From positions 1 through 36,068 of the forward strand of contig CAMKEM010000029.1 of the NCBI GenBank assembly GCA_946411565.1: a DNA stretch of 36,068 bases, read 5' to 3'. Both the position numbers and the translations under genes were made by a program. Below the pieces are notes generated by a model. That model saw only the letters and a program-made list of their open reading frames with translations, was not told where the DNA came from and did not search any database. The stretch is from an uncultured Prevotellaceae bacterium. Lineage in GTDB: Bacteria > Bacteroidota > Bacteroidia > Bacteroidales > Bacteroidaceae. Shown in pieces: positions 8,400-17,352 of the stretch. Position 1 is the first letter of the stretch; every line of letters starts with the position of its first letter.

Positions 8400-10318
8400 G
8401 TATTGCTTTGCATTTTCTTCATTCTCTCAATCTTACGCAAGAAGATTTCCTTACCTTCATAATAGGTGTTATTTACCTTGAGCACATTGCCGTTAGGATC
8501 AAGAGCCTCATGATGAGGAATACTACTAAACTTGAAAAGCACGGTAAGTTTCTTGTAATCTTCTTCTGAAATGCGATAACATTCCGCACCGTTAAGATGC
8601 TGTGCAACATATTCCTCGTATGTGGTTTTAGGAGAATTCTTATCACTTGTGATATATACAAACTCGAAGTCGGGATTGTTACGTAACTCCTCACGCCACA
8701 CCTTGCTCTGCTCAATTCCTGTGCGACAAGGTGCACAGAACGTTGCCCAGAAATCGAGATAGACATATTTACCCTTGTAGTTGTCGGTTATTTTGCGAAG
8801 TATCGCGGTAGCCTCACAATCAGGCAAGGTATAGGTAAGAGTCCTGTCATTTATTCCGTAATCAACGTATTTGTCAAGCAATTTCTCAAACATCGCATCT
8901 TGCATCTCTGCCTTTAAGATGCTTGCCCTATTTTTCACTAAGTCCAACCTTTTAGCAACCTCCTTATCCAATTCCTCAGCAGAATATTCATTAATCAACA
9001 TACCGTTGATTTTGATATAATTGTGAACGCCCTCTTTTCCTTCCTTATAGAAAGAAGCCAGATAGCCCAACTTCATAGGTAATGACATGGTATTCTCACC
9101 AAATATATCCTTATCCATACCTATCATTACGCCATCTACCTCAGCCAAACTATAATCAATTGTCTGGCTCTTGATTACATTCCAGTATTTATCTCTAAAA
9201 GAAAAGAACTTTGGCACACATAGCGACAACAGGTCATTATATGGCATATTACGCAGAAAAGCATAATCGGAAAAGTCAAACGAGGGCAAATCCTTGTGAC
9301 ACAATGCTTTCTCTGCATAGGCATACTGAATCTCAAGCTTCCCAATCTGATATTCCATATCATTATAGTTGTATCGAGCACCCAGATAGTCATGGGTAGT
9401 AATAGCAGCATTATATGCTTCTTCCACTTTCTTTATATAGTCCTTGAAATCTAAATTTACATAATCCTGCAATGCCTTATATCTGCTATCCGAAGAATAT
9501 TGAGGCATATTTGTTGAGAGCGCAGAGAACTGTGCAGGCTTACCTGACGCATCAGTAATCTTCACATTTACCTCTGGCGAACCCTGCCAACGAATATCGA
9601 AATTGAGAGTCTCACCAGGCTTTATGATGAACGGAATTGTGAATTGTCCTTTTTCCGGCTTTAGATAATTCAAGATAGGGTAATGTATATCTATTTTCTG
9701 CTCAAACGTACCATCATCCTTAATCTTTATAATGACTGGCTCAGCCTCACCTGTAAGGTTATTGCAGAGATATAAATTAAGCGCTGTGACATCATTTGAT
9801 AGCGCATATCCGTTTACCTTACCCTTGATACAGACAGATCTCTCACAAAAAAAATCCTTGCGCAACTCATTGATTTTATCTTCATTAAGCGCGTATGGCT
9901 TTACCTGCACAGGATTCTTAGCATCAGAAATGCCCATAACACGACTTTGACCTACTGCCAATCCTTCGAGCATATCAAAAAAAATGGTAGTAAGTGGCAA
10001 AGGCTCAAAGACGAGTGTCATTGCTACATTATCATTCTCAAATTCTGGGATAGGAGCATCAAGGGCGAACTCCTTGCAGTATCTCACAGGGTAGTCCTTG
10101 CCATCCTCGCCACAAAGGTGCAAATCACTACTTATAATCTCAGGATTCTTAATCTTAGCCGTGACGATAGTCGCGGTATCATAGAACTCCACGGATTTTA
10201 GGCTAAAACGAGATATACTGGTAGAAACATAACGTGGTTTCTCCCAGATAACAACATCATTTGCAGCAGATGCCGTAAGCATAGTCAAAGCAAGAATAAA
10301 CGATAATAGAGCTTTCAT
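8393..10318 (-). CDS. Exported TlpA-like thioredoxin-domain protein
   Basis: Predicted periplasmic thiol-disulfide protein of 641 residues. Signal peptide MKALLSFILALTMLTASA. A long N-terminal region of beta-rich and helical character (about 20-490) of the kind found in Bacteroidetes DUF4369/TlpA proteins is followed by a C-terminal TlpA-like thioredoxin domain: YVYLDFWATFCAPC with redox Cys528 and Cys531, and the cis-proline loop SSIP at 601. The CxxC suggests reductase activity on oxidised periplasmic proteins; substrates are unknown. The gene has its own promoter (10484-10514) and a leader of about 160 nt that carries a REP-like hairpin. Its stop codon lies within the 8343-8399 inverted repeat. 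Confidence 0.9.
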   Translation of the reverse strand: MKALLSFILALTMLTASAANDVVIWEKPRYVSTSISRFSLKSVEFYDTATIVTAKIKNPEIISSDLHLCGEDGKDYPVRYCKEFALDAPIPEFENDNVAMTLVFEPLPLTTIFFDMLEGLAVGQSRVMGISDAKNPVQVKPYALNEDKINELRKDFFCERSVCIKGKVNGYALSNDVTALNLYLCNNLTGEAEPVIIKIKDDGTFEQKIDIHYPILNYLKPEKGQFTIPFIIKPGETLNFDIRWQGSPEVNVKITDASGKPAQFSALSTNMPQYSSDSRYKALQDYVNLDFKDYIKKVEEAYNAAITTHDYLGARYNYNDMEYQIGKLEIQYAYAEKALCHKDLPSFDFSDYAFLRNMPYNDLLSLCVPKFFSFRDKYWNVIKSQTIDYSLAEVDGVMIGMDKDIFGENTMSLPMKLGYLASFYKEGKEGVHNYIKINGMLINEYSAEELDKEVAKRLDLVKNRASILKAEMQDAMFEKLLDKYVDYGINDRTLTYTLPDCEATAILRKITDNYKGKYVYLDFWATFCAPCRTGIEQSKVWREELRNNPDFEFVYITSDKNSPKTTYEEYVAQHLNGAECYRISEEDYKKLTVLFKFSSIPHHEALDPNGNVLKVNNTYYEGKEIFLRKIERMKKMQSNTK

Positions 10319-10340
10319 CTTTGTAAATTGAAAATTAACA

Positions 10341-10392
10341 GCCCCTCACCCGTCCTACGGACACCCTCTCCCGTGGGGCGAGGGGGATATTA
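10341..10392. repeat. REP-like element in a 5' leader (single arm)
   Basis: Matches CCCCTCACCCGTCCTACGG, ACACCCTCTCCCG, GGGGCGAGGGG: the same arm seen in pairs at 20160-20308 and 20840-20996. It lies between the mapped-by-eye promoter and the start codon of the 8393 gene, so it should be transcribed as a hairpin in its leader. Confidence 0.8.
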
Positions 10393-10483
10393 CACTTTAT
10401 CATTTTGGTGGTGGTTTGTATTATTCGCGAAATTACTATACGCCAACACCTACCACCCAACACCTATCACCTATTTGCGAGGG

Positions 10484-10514
10484 CAAAGTTACAAAAAAAT
10501 ATCTAAACGCCAAA
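10484..10514 (-). promoter_or_regulatory. Bacteroidetes-type promoter for the thioredoxin-like gene
   Basis: Read on the minus strand: TTTG (10511-10514), 19 nt, TAACTTTG (10484-10491), matching TTTG-N19-20-TAnnTTTG. The predicted start of transcription is near 10477. Confidence 0.7.
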
Positions 10515-10520
10515 AAATTC

Positions 10521-10651
10521 AAACGCAAAGACGCAAAAGCGCAGAGCATTTCTTTTTACGAACACGGAATGCACGAAAGAAACAAAAGTTTCGTCAATTC
10601 CGTGATTTCCGTGTTCAGAAATAATCTCTGCGCCTTTGCGTCTCCGCGTTT
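10521..10651. repeat. Nested inverted repeat, 26-nt outer arms
   Basis: Outer arms 10521-10546 (AAACGCAAAGACGCAAAAGC...) and 10626-10651 are near-perfect reverse complements. Inner arms around 10560-10585 and 10588-10616 share GAACACGGAAT / ATTTCCGTGTTC. The form is that of a small non-autonomous repeat. It may also serve as terminator for the M16 peptidase gene ending at 10694. Further short TTAATCT words fill 10655-10690. No gene is present in 10319-10693 apart from this repeat, the promoter and the REP element. Confidence 0.75.
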
Positions 10652-10693
10652 AATATATTAATCTCTTAATCTATTAATTTCTTAATCTCTCAA

Positions 10694-13507
10694 TCATTCT
10701 GGTCTCATAATCACCTCTGCGTGATTACCGCTCTTGAGGATCACATTCTTGATATAAGAAGAAATATCCTCAGGAGTAATGCTCTCAATAATCTTCTTCC
10801 TGTCGGTATAGTTATCCTTACCGTATAGTTTCCAGTCAATGATAGCATTCACCCAGAAACCATTGTTCTTGAGGGTAATCTCCGTCTGTTTCAAACCATT
10901 CTCCTTAATCTTTTTCACCTTGTCAGGATCCACCTTCTCTGCTGCATCAGTAACAATCTTCTTCATAAGCTCAGCAGCCATGTCGAGCTTCGAAGGATCA
11001 GAGATAGGAGCATAAGACTGAAGCACCACATAAGGCTTAGGGCCTGCCAAATCGACACTGGCTCCTGCACCACAGCTATAAGCAGCCGAAGCATCCTCAC
11101 GAACCTGCTTCAGCATCTCGTTCGATAGCACCTCACCCACATAGTTCATCAGAATATCATTCCTGAGCGTATTCTCCACAGGAGCATAATAAAGGTTCTG
11201 AAGACAAGGCTTAGGACTCTCCATCTTACGCTTGAAGTCACACTTCCTCTCACCCTTGAAGTAAGTACGCACATCCTTAATCTCCACATCGTCAGCCTTC
11301 TGTGCAGGAAGCGAAGCAATATACTGCTCAATGAGTGGAAGCAGAGTAGCCTCGTCATAGTTACCAACGAAAACGAAAGTATAGTTGGCAGCATTGGCAG
11401 TACGCTCCTTGATGATCTCCAGACAACGGTCGTATGAAAGCTGGTCTATATCATCCATGTTCACAATCCTGTAGCGAGGATTATTGCAATAGATCACATT
11501 ATTAGCAGAATCGCTAAAAGTATATTCAGGCTGAAGCACATAGCCAGGAAGAGCAATCTTGAGTTGAGAGACGTACGAGTCATACCCCTTCACATCCTTA
11601 CTCTTAGCCGTGAAGTTGAGATAGACCAACTGCATGAAGGTCTCAATATCCTTCGGAGTCGTGCTACCACTCACATTCGAGCGCGTAACGCTCAGACTGA
11701 AGTTCGCGCCACACTGCTTTCCTGCAAGAGCCTTCTGCAACTCATTGTTGCTGAAGTTGCCAAGCCCCGACACGCTGCCTATGCTACTGATATGCCTCAG
11801 ATTAGCATAGTCCTTCTCCCCATACAGGCACTTACCGCCCTTAGCAAAAGCCGTCATCTGAATCTCGTCAGCCTTGAAGTCAGTCTTCTTCATAATAACC
11901 GTAGCACCATTGCTGAGGGCAAGCTCTTTATATCCAAGAGCAGCATTCTCAGTCGTCTTCTTAATGCTACCCTTCTTCGGAAGTTCAGCAATGAGAGGCT
12001 CATTCTTCGCGTTGTCCACCCACGGCTCAAGCTTCTCGCCACGAGCAGCCTCATAAGTCTTGCGAAGCTCATCCACCGTCGGCACATAACGTCCGTCCTT
12101 ATCCTGAGCATACTCATAGACCACGAGGTTAGTGTCGCTCACGCTAATCACCTGCTGAGCATAACGGTTCACCGCCTCAAGGTTAATCATCTGCGCCACC
12201 ATCTTCCAAATCTGAAACTCATTCTCAATGCTTGGGATAGGCGTATGGTGGAAATAGTGGGTATAGTATTCATTACAGAACTGCGCATTTTTACGTTTAT
12301 CGCGGTTAGTATAAGCCTTCTCAATCTGCGACAAGAACTCATCCTTAGCCCTAACCAGCTCCGTTGCGGTAAAACCGTGCTGTCTAATACGCATCACCTC
12401 ACGCACCACCTCGGTCAAAGCCCCCATGTCCTTTCCCTCTTTAGGGTAAAGCGAAATGTTGAGAGCATCCTTAGTGTTGGCATAGATAAAGTTGCCCACC
12501 CCGAGACTTGCACTAATATAGTTGCACTCAGGCTTCTGAACAAGTTCAGCGAAACGAGAATTAGCCATACTTCCCACCATGCGCCTTGCATATTCGTCAA
12601 TAAACCATAGCATAGAGTCTCTCAGGCTATCAGGCATAGCATCAGTCTTCATACTGATATTTATCTCGTTGGCAACCAGTTCCTTATCCTTATCCACTAT
12701 GTATATAGGCTCATAGTTGTCAGGCACAGGCACCTTCTCCACCTGTGGGGCGTTAGGATCAAGAGGAATACTGCTGAACAGCTCTTTTATCACCTTCTCC
12801 GTATGGTCAACGTCCACATCGCCCACCACAATCACCGCCTGATTATCAGGGCGATACCATTTCTTGTAGTATTTGCGCAGAGCATCATACTTAAAGTTAT
12901 CCACCACGCTCATAAGACCTATCGGCATACGATTACCCCATTTAGAATCAGAATAGAGCTTAGGGAAGTTCCTCTCCGCCAGACGCTGCGAAGCACTATT
13001 TCTCATAGCCCACTCACCATGCACCACGCCACGCTCCTTGTCAATCTCCTTATCCTCAAGCAGAAGACCATTACTCCAGTCCTTGATTATGATAAGGCAG
13101 GAGTCGAGGGCTGACTGGCGAGTAGTTGGCACATTATTGATATTGTAAACAGTCTCGTTGAGACTTGTAAAAGCATTAAGGTCACTACCGAAGGCAACGC
13201 CGAGCGAACGGCAGAACTCAATAATGCCATTCTCCTTGAAATGCTCCGAGCCATTGAATGCCATGTGCTCAAGGAAGTGAGCCAGACCACGCTGCTCTTC
13301 CTCCTCCTGCATAGAACCTACACGCTGCGCAATATAGAAACTCGCAACATGTTCAGGCCATTCATTGTGACGAATGTAGTAGGTAAGACCGTTAGGAAGC
13401 TTGCCAATGCGAACTGCCGAGTCAACAGGCACAGGTGGCATCTGCTGTGCGTTAGCCATAGCCGTAATCAACACAACAGCAAGCAATAAAAGTTTTCTTA
13501 GTTTCAT
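10694..13507 (-). CDS. M16-family zinc metallopeptidase (pitrilysin/PqqL-like)
   Basis: Exported peptidase of 937 residues, the usual length for a two-unit M16 protein. Signal peptide MKLRKLLLLAVVLITAMANA. The catalytic inverted zinc motif HFLEH is at 77-81 (His77, Glu80, His81) in GLAHFLEHMAFNGS, and the third zinc ligand is probably Glu158 in EIDKERGVVHGEW, 77 residues after His81. The second M16 unit in the C-terminal half lacks the zinc motif, as is normal, and would form the other half of the chamber. It probably degrades peptides in the periplasm. A good promoter lies 57 nt upstream of the ATG (13564-13594). Confidence 0.95.
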   Translation of the reverse strand: MKLRKLLLLAVVLITAMANAQQMPPVPVDSAVRIGKLPNGLTYYIRHNEWPEHVASFYIAQRVGSMQEEEEQRGLAHFLEHMAFNGSEHFKENGIIEFCRSLGVAFGSDLNAFTSLNETVYNINNVPTTRQSALDSCLIIIKDWSNGLLLEDKEIDKERGVVHGEWAMRNSASQRLAERNFPKLYSDSKWGNRMPIGLMSVVDNFKYDALRKYYKKWYRPDNQAVIVVGDVDVDHTEKVIKELFSSIPLDPNAPQVEKVPVPDNYEPIYIVDKDKELVANEINISMKTDAMPDSLRDSMLWFIDEYARRMVGSMANSRFAELVQKPECNYISASLGVGNFIYANTKDALNISLYPKEGKDMGALTEVVREVMRIRQHGFTATELVRAKDEFLSQIEKAYTNRDKRKNAQFCNEYYTHYFHHTPIPSIENEFQIWKMVAQMINLEAVNRYAQQVISVSDTNLVVYEYAQDKDGRYVPTVDELRKTYEAARGEKLEPWVDNAKNEPLIAELPKKGSIKKTTENAALGYKELALSNGATVIMKKTDFKADEIQMTAFAKGGKCLYGEKDYANLRHISSIGSVSGLGNFSNNELQKALAGKQCGANFSLSVTRSNVSGSTTPKDIETFMQLVYLNFTAKSKDVKGYDSYVSQLKIALPGYVLQPEYTFSDSANNVIYCNNPRYRIVNMDDIDQLSYDRCLEIIKERTANAANYTFVFVGNYDEATLLPLIEQYIASLPAQKADDVEIKDVRTYFKGERKCDFKRKMESPKPCLQNLYYAPVENTLRNDILMNYVGEVLSNEMLKQVREDASAAYSCGAGASVDLAGPKPYVVLQSYAPISDPSKLDMAAELMKKIVTDAAEKVDPDKVKKIKENGLKQTEITLKNNGFWVNAIIDWKLYGKDNYTDRKKIIESITPEDISSYIKNVILKSGNHAEVIMRPE

Positions 13508-13563
13508 TTTTAGTTTATTATTTTAGTTTGTTGAATTATCAATCTTCAATTATCAATTTGCCA

Positions 13564-13594
13564 CAAAATTACTATCATATTTTGAAATTGCAAA
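13564..13594 (-). promoter_or_regulatory. Bacteroidetes-type promoter for the M16 peptidase gene
   Basis: Minus strand: TTTG (13591-13594), 19 nt, TAATTTTG (13564-13571). Transcription should begin near 13557. Between it and the ATG lie short ATTATCAAT words. Confidence 0.7.
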
Positions 13595-13689
13595 GCATTT
13601 ATGCAAATGATTAATATAGATTAACAAAAACACAATATTCAAGGTCTTTGCTTAGTCGTTTTTCGCCCAATTCATAGGATGGGAGATAG

Positions 13690-13869
13690 ATAGGCGGGAA
13701 ATGGGATTTGCATGGGATTTGAAAAGGAATTGCATAGGCCCTGCAAGGGACTTACAAGGGACCTACAATAAAGGCATTTCAATTATTTCAATAATTTCAA
13801 TTAAAAATGAACACACACGTCAAATAAAGTATGCCCAAATTTAATTGAAATTATTGAAATAATTGAAAT
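13690..13869. repeat. Degenerate direct repeats and a perfect 30-bp inverted repeat
   Basis: Bases 13690-13770 hold degenerate direct copies of CATGGGATTTG and AAGGGACCTACAA. They are followed by exact 30-nt inverted arms at 13776-13805 and 13840-13869 (built from ATTTCAATTATTTCAATAA) around a 34-nt spacer. The right arm ends 1 base before the stop codon of the DUF2059-like gene, whose transcript it can terminate. Nothing else is seen in 13508-13870 except the M16 promoter. Confidence 0.8.
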
Positions 13870-13870
13870 A

Positions 13871-14650
13871 TTAATTCTTCTTCAAGCCTTTAAACACCTT
13901 TGACATGAAAGATGACATATCGTTAGCCAGAGAGTGATTCGCTTTCTGGTAGCTTGCGAAGAAAGGCTTTTTCTCAATCGCATTGAGAGTCTGCAAATCT
14001 TTAAATTCTACTTTTCCTACCATTCCTGTCAGAAGTATAGCAGTAATGTTCTTTTCCATGTAAGAAGTCAGACTTTCCATCACCTTCATCATCATAGCCT
14101 TCTGCTCATCTGAAATATTTGCAGGAGTCATGTCAGCAGCCAAGCTCTTCGCAGCACTAAGAGCACTCCTCGTAGCCTCAGGTGCACCATTTATCTCCAA
14201 CCAACGAACGAGTTCTTTCTTCAACTGAGGATCGCACTCTGGCATTTTTAAGTCTTCTGGAGTTCCGCCCATTGCAATAGCCTGCATCTGAGGCATCAAT
14301 GTCTGCTGGATAGCATCCTGATTGGCAGAAGCCTCAATTACCTTCTTCTGAATATTCATTACCTCTGGTTGCATGAAGAAAGAAACCATTTCATTGAAAT
14401 CCTTCTCACTCATGTTTTTACGATAACTAGCAGCCAACCACTCCACGGCATCAGTCTTAAACTGAGTCTTGAGATAGTCGCCATTAACATTTGGAAGTTG
14501 TGAATACTTCTCAAACATTTTCTCATTGAGAGTTGCAATAACCTCATTGTTCATGAGTTTTGTAACTCCGTCAGTGTAATTGTCAGCACTAACGGTTGTG
14601 AACTGCATAAAGAGAGCAGCAATGAAAGATAAAATAAACTTTGTTTTCAT
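13871..14650 (-). CDS. Exported DUF2059-like protein
   Basis: Predicted periplasmic protein of 259 residues with signal peptide MKTKFILSFIAALFMQFTTVSA. It is helical and carries the DUF2059-type pattern YRKNMSEKDFNEMVSFFMQPEVMNIQKK, in which residues follow the family's SxxExxxxxxFYxSPxGxK layout. Function unknown. It lies 34 nt downstream of the GntR gene and is probably the last gene of the ABC operon, but a separate weak promoter in the A/T-rich gap cannot be excluded. No catalytic residues are recognised. Confidence 0.8.
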   Translation of the reverse strand: MKTKFILSFIAALFMQFTTVSADNYTDGVTKLMNNEVIATLNEKMFEKYSQLPNVNGDYLKTQFKTDAVEWLAASYRKNMSEKDFNEMVSFFMQPEVMNIQKKVIEASANQDAIQQTLMPQMQAIAMGGTPEDLKMPECDPQLKKELVRWLEINGAPEATRSALSAAKSLAADMTPANISDEQKAMMMKVMESLTSYMEKNITAILLTGMVGKVEFKDLQTLNAIEKKPFFASYQKANHSLANDMSSFMSKVFKGLKKN

Positions 14651-14684
14651 CTTGTTTTTAGTATTTTTAGTGAGTATAAAAGAG

Positions 14685-15044
14685 TTAATTATTCATAGTG
14701 TTCCACACTTCAACGATTTCCTCGATACTAATACCGAGCATACGTGCCTGTCGGAAAAGCTCTGGCAATTGCTGACGCTTGAAGTCCTCCTTCTGGCCTT
14801 TGAGCAGTTTCTTCTTAGCGTCAGCACAGACGAAATAGCCTATGCCACGCTTCTGATATACAATTTCTTCACGTTGTAATACTTCCATAGCTCTAAGTAC
14901 GGTGTTATAGTTAATCTCGTAGGTAACAGCCAGTTCCCTGACGCTCGGAATACGATCGTCTCCCTGGTAGTTGCCCTTTAGAATCTCTTCGCAAAGCTGA
15001 TATGCAACCTTGCCGAATATTGTTTTTTCGTTGGCTGTAATCAT
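14685..15044 (-). CDS. GntR-family repressor, YtrA-like
   Basis: Transcription regulator of 119 residues. The N-terminal winged helix-turn-helix (residues about 10-75: IPSVRELAVTYEINYNTVLRAM...IVYQKRGIGYFV) is typical of GntR proteins. The short C-terminal tail, with no large effector domain, is that of the YtrA subgroup, which usually controls a linked ABC transporter operon. The start overlaps the stop of the upstream membrane-protein gene (ATGA), showing translational coupling. The probable operator is the dyad TGTCATA-N6-TATGACA at 17353-17372 in the operon promoter, giving autoregulation. The signal is unknown; YtrA relatives often answer cell-envelope stress. Confidence 0.92.
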   Translation of the reverse strand: MITANEKTIFGKVAYQLCEEILKGNYQGDDRIPSVRELAVTYEINYNTVLRAMEVLQREEIVYQKRGIGYFVCADAKKKLLKGQKEDFKRQQLPELFRQARMLGISIEEIVEVWNTMNN

Positions 15045-15709
15045 ATCATTAATAATCCACTATTAGCAGGCTGCCAACGCTTGTAAATCTGATAGGCGAT
15101 TATCAAAAGTACAATACCGATAACAGCAAAAAGACAACACTGAACAGGTGTAATGGTGACTCTTTCCATATAAATGAAAGTCAAATGAAAAGCATATCCC
15201 AAACCCAAGCTAAAGCCTATACAGAATGCTTTATTTCTTATGAGTGATGCCAAAATCATATTTACACCTATCAAAATAATCAAGAACGAGAAATGACACG
15301 TCTCTCTGTATATATAACTGATATATCCACCTACTTTAATCTGTTTGTCAACAGGAAAATCAGCGGTTAATAACGAACCTACATATTCAACTGCCATAGA
15401 GAACAGAAGACAGGCAACAGCCAATCCCACTATCGTACCTAACGCTATAAGATATTTATGCAAAAGAGATGCAGGTAACTGATAATTATTGAACAGGCGT
15501 AATTCCATTACTGTCCTGACTGAATTATATGAGACGATCAAATAGAAGAATAGCATGCAAACAACAGCAAAAGGCTCGTTTAATGCCAATTCTGGGCTAT
15601 TATAGTATGCTATCAACGACAAATTGAAGTATCCACCTACCTGTGACAGTAATATCATCAGTATGAAATACCAGGCATTGACTTTAAGTATTTGCTTAAA
15701 TATATTCAT
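15041..15709 (-). CDS. Membrane protein of YtrA-type ABC operon (paralog 2)
   Basis: Polytopic membrane protein of 222 residues with about six hydrophobic segments, probably the permease or part of it for the ATPase encoded at 16480. It begins MNIFKQILKVNAWYF and ends YQIYKRWQPANSGLLMI, closely resembling the start and end of its upstream neighbour (MNIYKYILKSNS...LYKRSQIANSGLFMI). The two therefore arose by tandem duplication and may form a heterodimer in the membrane. It overlaps the GntR start by 4 nt and follows the neighbour after 7 nt. The substrate is unknown. Confidence 0.88.
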   Translation of the reverse strand: MNIFKQILKVNAWYFILMILLSQVGGYFNLSLIAYYNSPELALNEPFAVVCMLFFYLIVSYNSVRTVMELRLFNNYQLPASLLHKYLIALGTIVGLAVACLLFSMAVEYVGSLLTADFPVDKQIKVGGYISYIYRETCHFSFLIILIGVNMILASLIRNKAFCIGFSLGLGYAFHLTFIYMERVTITPVQCCLFAVIGIVLLIIAYQIYKRWQPANSGLLMI

Positions 15710-15716
15710 TGTCTTG

Positions 15717-16475
15717 TTATATCATAAATAAACCACTATTAGCAATTTGACTACGCTTATAAAGCTGCCAACTTGCTACAATTAATACCACAGGCAAGAT
15801 ATAGGAAACATAACATACTATGGTAGAATATGTTTCCATCCCCATGTGTACAGCAGAAACCTTATTCAGCATAAAATATGCACAGATGAAAATCAACAAC
15901 CGATAGACGATTTTGTTTCTTACAAGTTCCCTAATGAATATTGAAGCACAGAATCCCATGATACCAAATAATATCGTATCAGGAGTTTTGCACAATCGGA
16001 TAAGGAAACCTCCTATTTCTATCTGTTGAAACCTTGAACTGCCATGAATAAGATGCTCAACTGCCTCGATAGGTACAGATAGCAAAGGTAGTAGAATGAA
16101 ACAAAGACCTGCCATACCAACTGCGGCAAAGAACTTCTTGTTTTGGTTTTCTGGAAGCAAATGGTAATTCCTGTCACGAAGAGTGCTTGATGCAACCTCT
16201 GACACAAGAACGAAAAGCAATACTATGAACATTAAATCAAACATATCGTATGTAGGCATGTTATATTTCATTCTTTCCAATTGCGCAAGCTCTTCTTTAG
16301 ATAGAGTTTGCATAGTTGGGGCGTTCTTTATAGCATTTCTCATAGTATCTTGAGTATGCTGAGAGTTTGTTACACCCACGCACAGAGTGCTTATTGCAAA
16401 AATAGCTGACAGGAAAATGCTTTTCCATATCCATTTCATGCTATTTGATTTCAGAATATACTTATATATGTTCAT
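15717..16475 (-). CDS. Membrane protein of YtrA-type ABC operon (paralog 1)
   Basis: Polytopic membrane protein of 252 residues, about six hydrophobic segments. Its first long loop is larger than that of its paralog (residues about 35-65: TNSQHTQDTMRN...MKYNMPTYD). The C-terminal segment WQLYKRSQIANSGLFMI matches the neighbour. It starts 4 nt after the ATPase gene, so the two are translated together. It is probably a permease subunit; the paired organisation argues for a heterodimeric exporter or a bacteriocin- or antibiotic-sensing transporter, which is inference. Confidence 0.88.
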   Translation of the reverse strand: MNIYKYILKSNSMKWIWKSIFLSAIFAISTLCVGVTNSQHTQDTMRNAIKNAPTMQTLSKEELAQLERMKYNMPTYDMFDLMFIVLLFVLVSEVASSTLRDRNYHLLPENQNKKFFAAVGMAGLCFILLPLLSVPIEAVEHLIHGSSRFQQIEIGGFLIRLCKTPDTILFGIMGFCASIFIRELVRNKIVYRLLIFICAYFMLNKVSAVHMGMETYSTIVCYVSYILPVVLIVASWQLYKRSQIANSGLFMI

Positions 16476-16479
16476 AGCT

Positions 16480-17301
16480 TTACTTCTTAAATGCGTTAGG
16501 ATTCTCGCTTACTGCCTCAAAAAGAAGTTCAAGACTTACAGGTGTCTCTTCTTCTGTTTCTGTTCTACGTGCCACACATAGATCACCTTCAAGGCTCTTT
16601 TCTGAATATATCACCTCACCTTTGGGCGACGTGCCGAAAGTGAATTTCTCAGCCAATCCATCAATAGAATCGTTGACGAGCAGGTCTTTTTCACCAATGA
16701 TAATTATGTGATCAACCATCTTCTCTACATCGTGTACCTGATGTGTAGAAACAACGATTGTGCGGTTCTCGGTCATGTGACTGTTTATGAGCTTACGGAA
16801 GATGCGCTTTGAAGGGATGTCAAGACCATTGGTTGGCTCGTCCATTAGCAGATAAGGAACGTTAGTAGCAATGGCAAAGCATATCATGATCTTCTTCTTT
16901 GTACCCATAGAGAAGTTTTTCAGACTATTATTCTCTAAATGCAGGTCGAACTCACGCATACACTCATCCATAATCTCCTGACTGTAATCCTTATAGAAAG
17001 GACTATACAACTTTATGAAACTCTCAAGAGATATGCTTGGCACTACAAGCTCTTCTGGGAGGAAATATATATTCTCAAAAATTGACTTGCTCTTTGTCTC
17101 TACGTCCTCACCATCTATCGTAATCACACCTTGCTTGGCGAAAAGTTGTCCAGTGATAAGGTTGAGCAACGTAGTCTTACCTGTTCCGTTCTTGCCGAGC
17201 AGTCCGACTATGGAACCTGGATTCAACTGGAGATTCACATTTTCAATTACATTCCTCTTTGATCTTTTATAACCAAAGGTGAGGTTGTCAATCTGTATCA
17301 T
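16480..17301 (-). CDS. ABC transporter ATP-binding protein, YtrB-like
   Basis: ABC ATPase of 273 residues and first gene of the operon. Walker A GKNGTGKTT is at 36-44, the signature is an unusual FSMGT at 130-134 in place of LSGGQ, Walker B LLMDE is at 151-155 followed by PTNGLD, and the switch histidine is His187 in VSTHQ. The degenerate signature is common in the YtrB/BcrA-like group of GntR-linked transporters. The C-terminal extension (VIYSEKSLEGDLCVARRTE...) resembles that seen in multidrug or peptide-antibiotic exporters. It energises the two membrane proteins encoded next. Confidence 0.93.
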   Translation of the reverse strand: MIQIDNLTFGYKRSKRNVIENVNLQLNPGSIVGLLGKNGTGKTTLLNLITGQLFAKQGVITIDGEDVETKSKSIFENIYFLPEELVVPSISLESFIKLYSPFYKDYSQEIMDECMREFDLHLENNSLKNFSMGTKKKIMICFAIATNVPYLLMDEPTNGLDIPSKRIFRKLINSHMTENRTIVVSTHQVHDVEKMVDHIIIIGEKDLLVNDSIDGLAEKFTFGTSPKGEVIYSEKSLEGDLCVARRTETEEETPVSLELLFEAVSENPNAFKK

Positions 17302-17352
17302 ATCTGCTTATTTTTGAGTTGTTATTTTTAGTTTGTTGATATATTTACATAG

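Noticed and set aside
10328..10661. Short plus-strand frames over the repeats
   Set aside because: They are translations of the REP arm and the nested inverted repeat, not genes.
11564..12610. 348-codon open frame on the plus strand
   Set aside because: Antisense to the M16 peptidase; the sequence has no domain or signal and follows from the codon use of the real gene.
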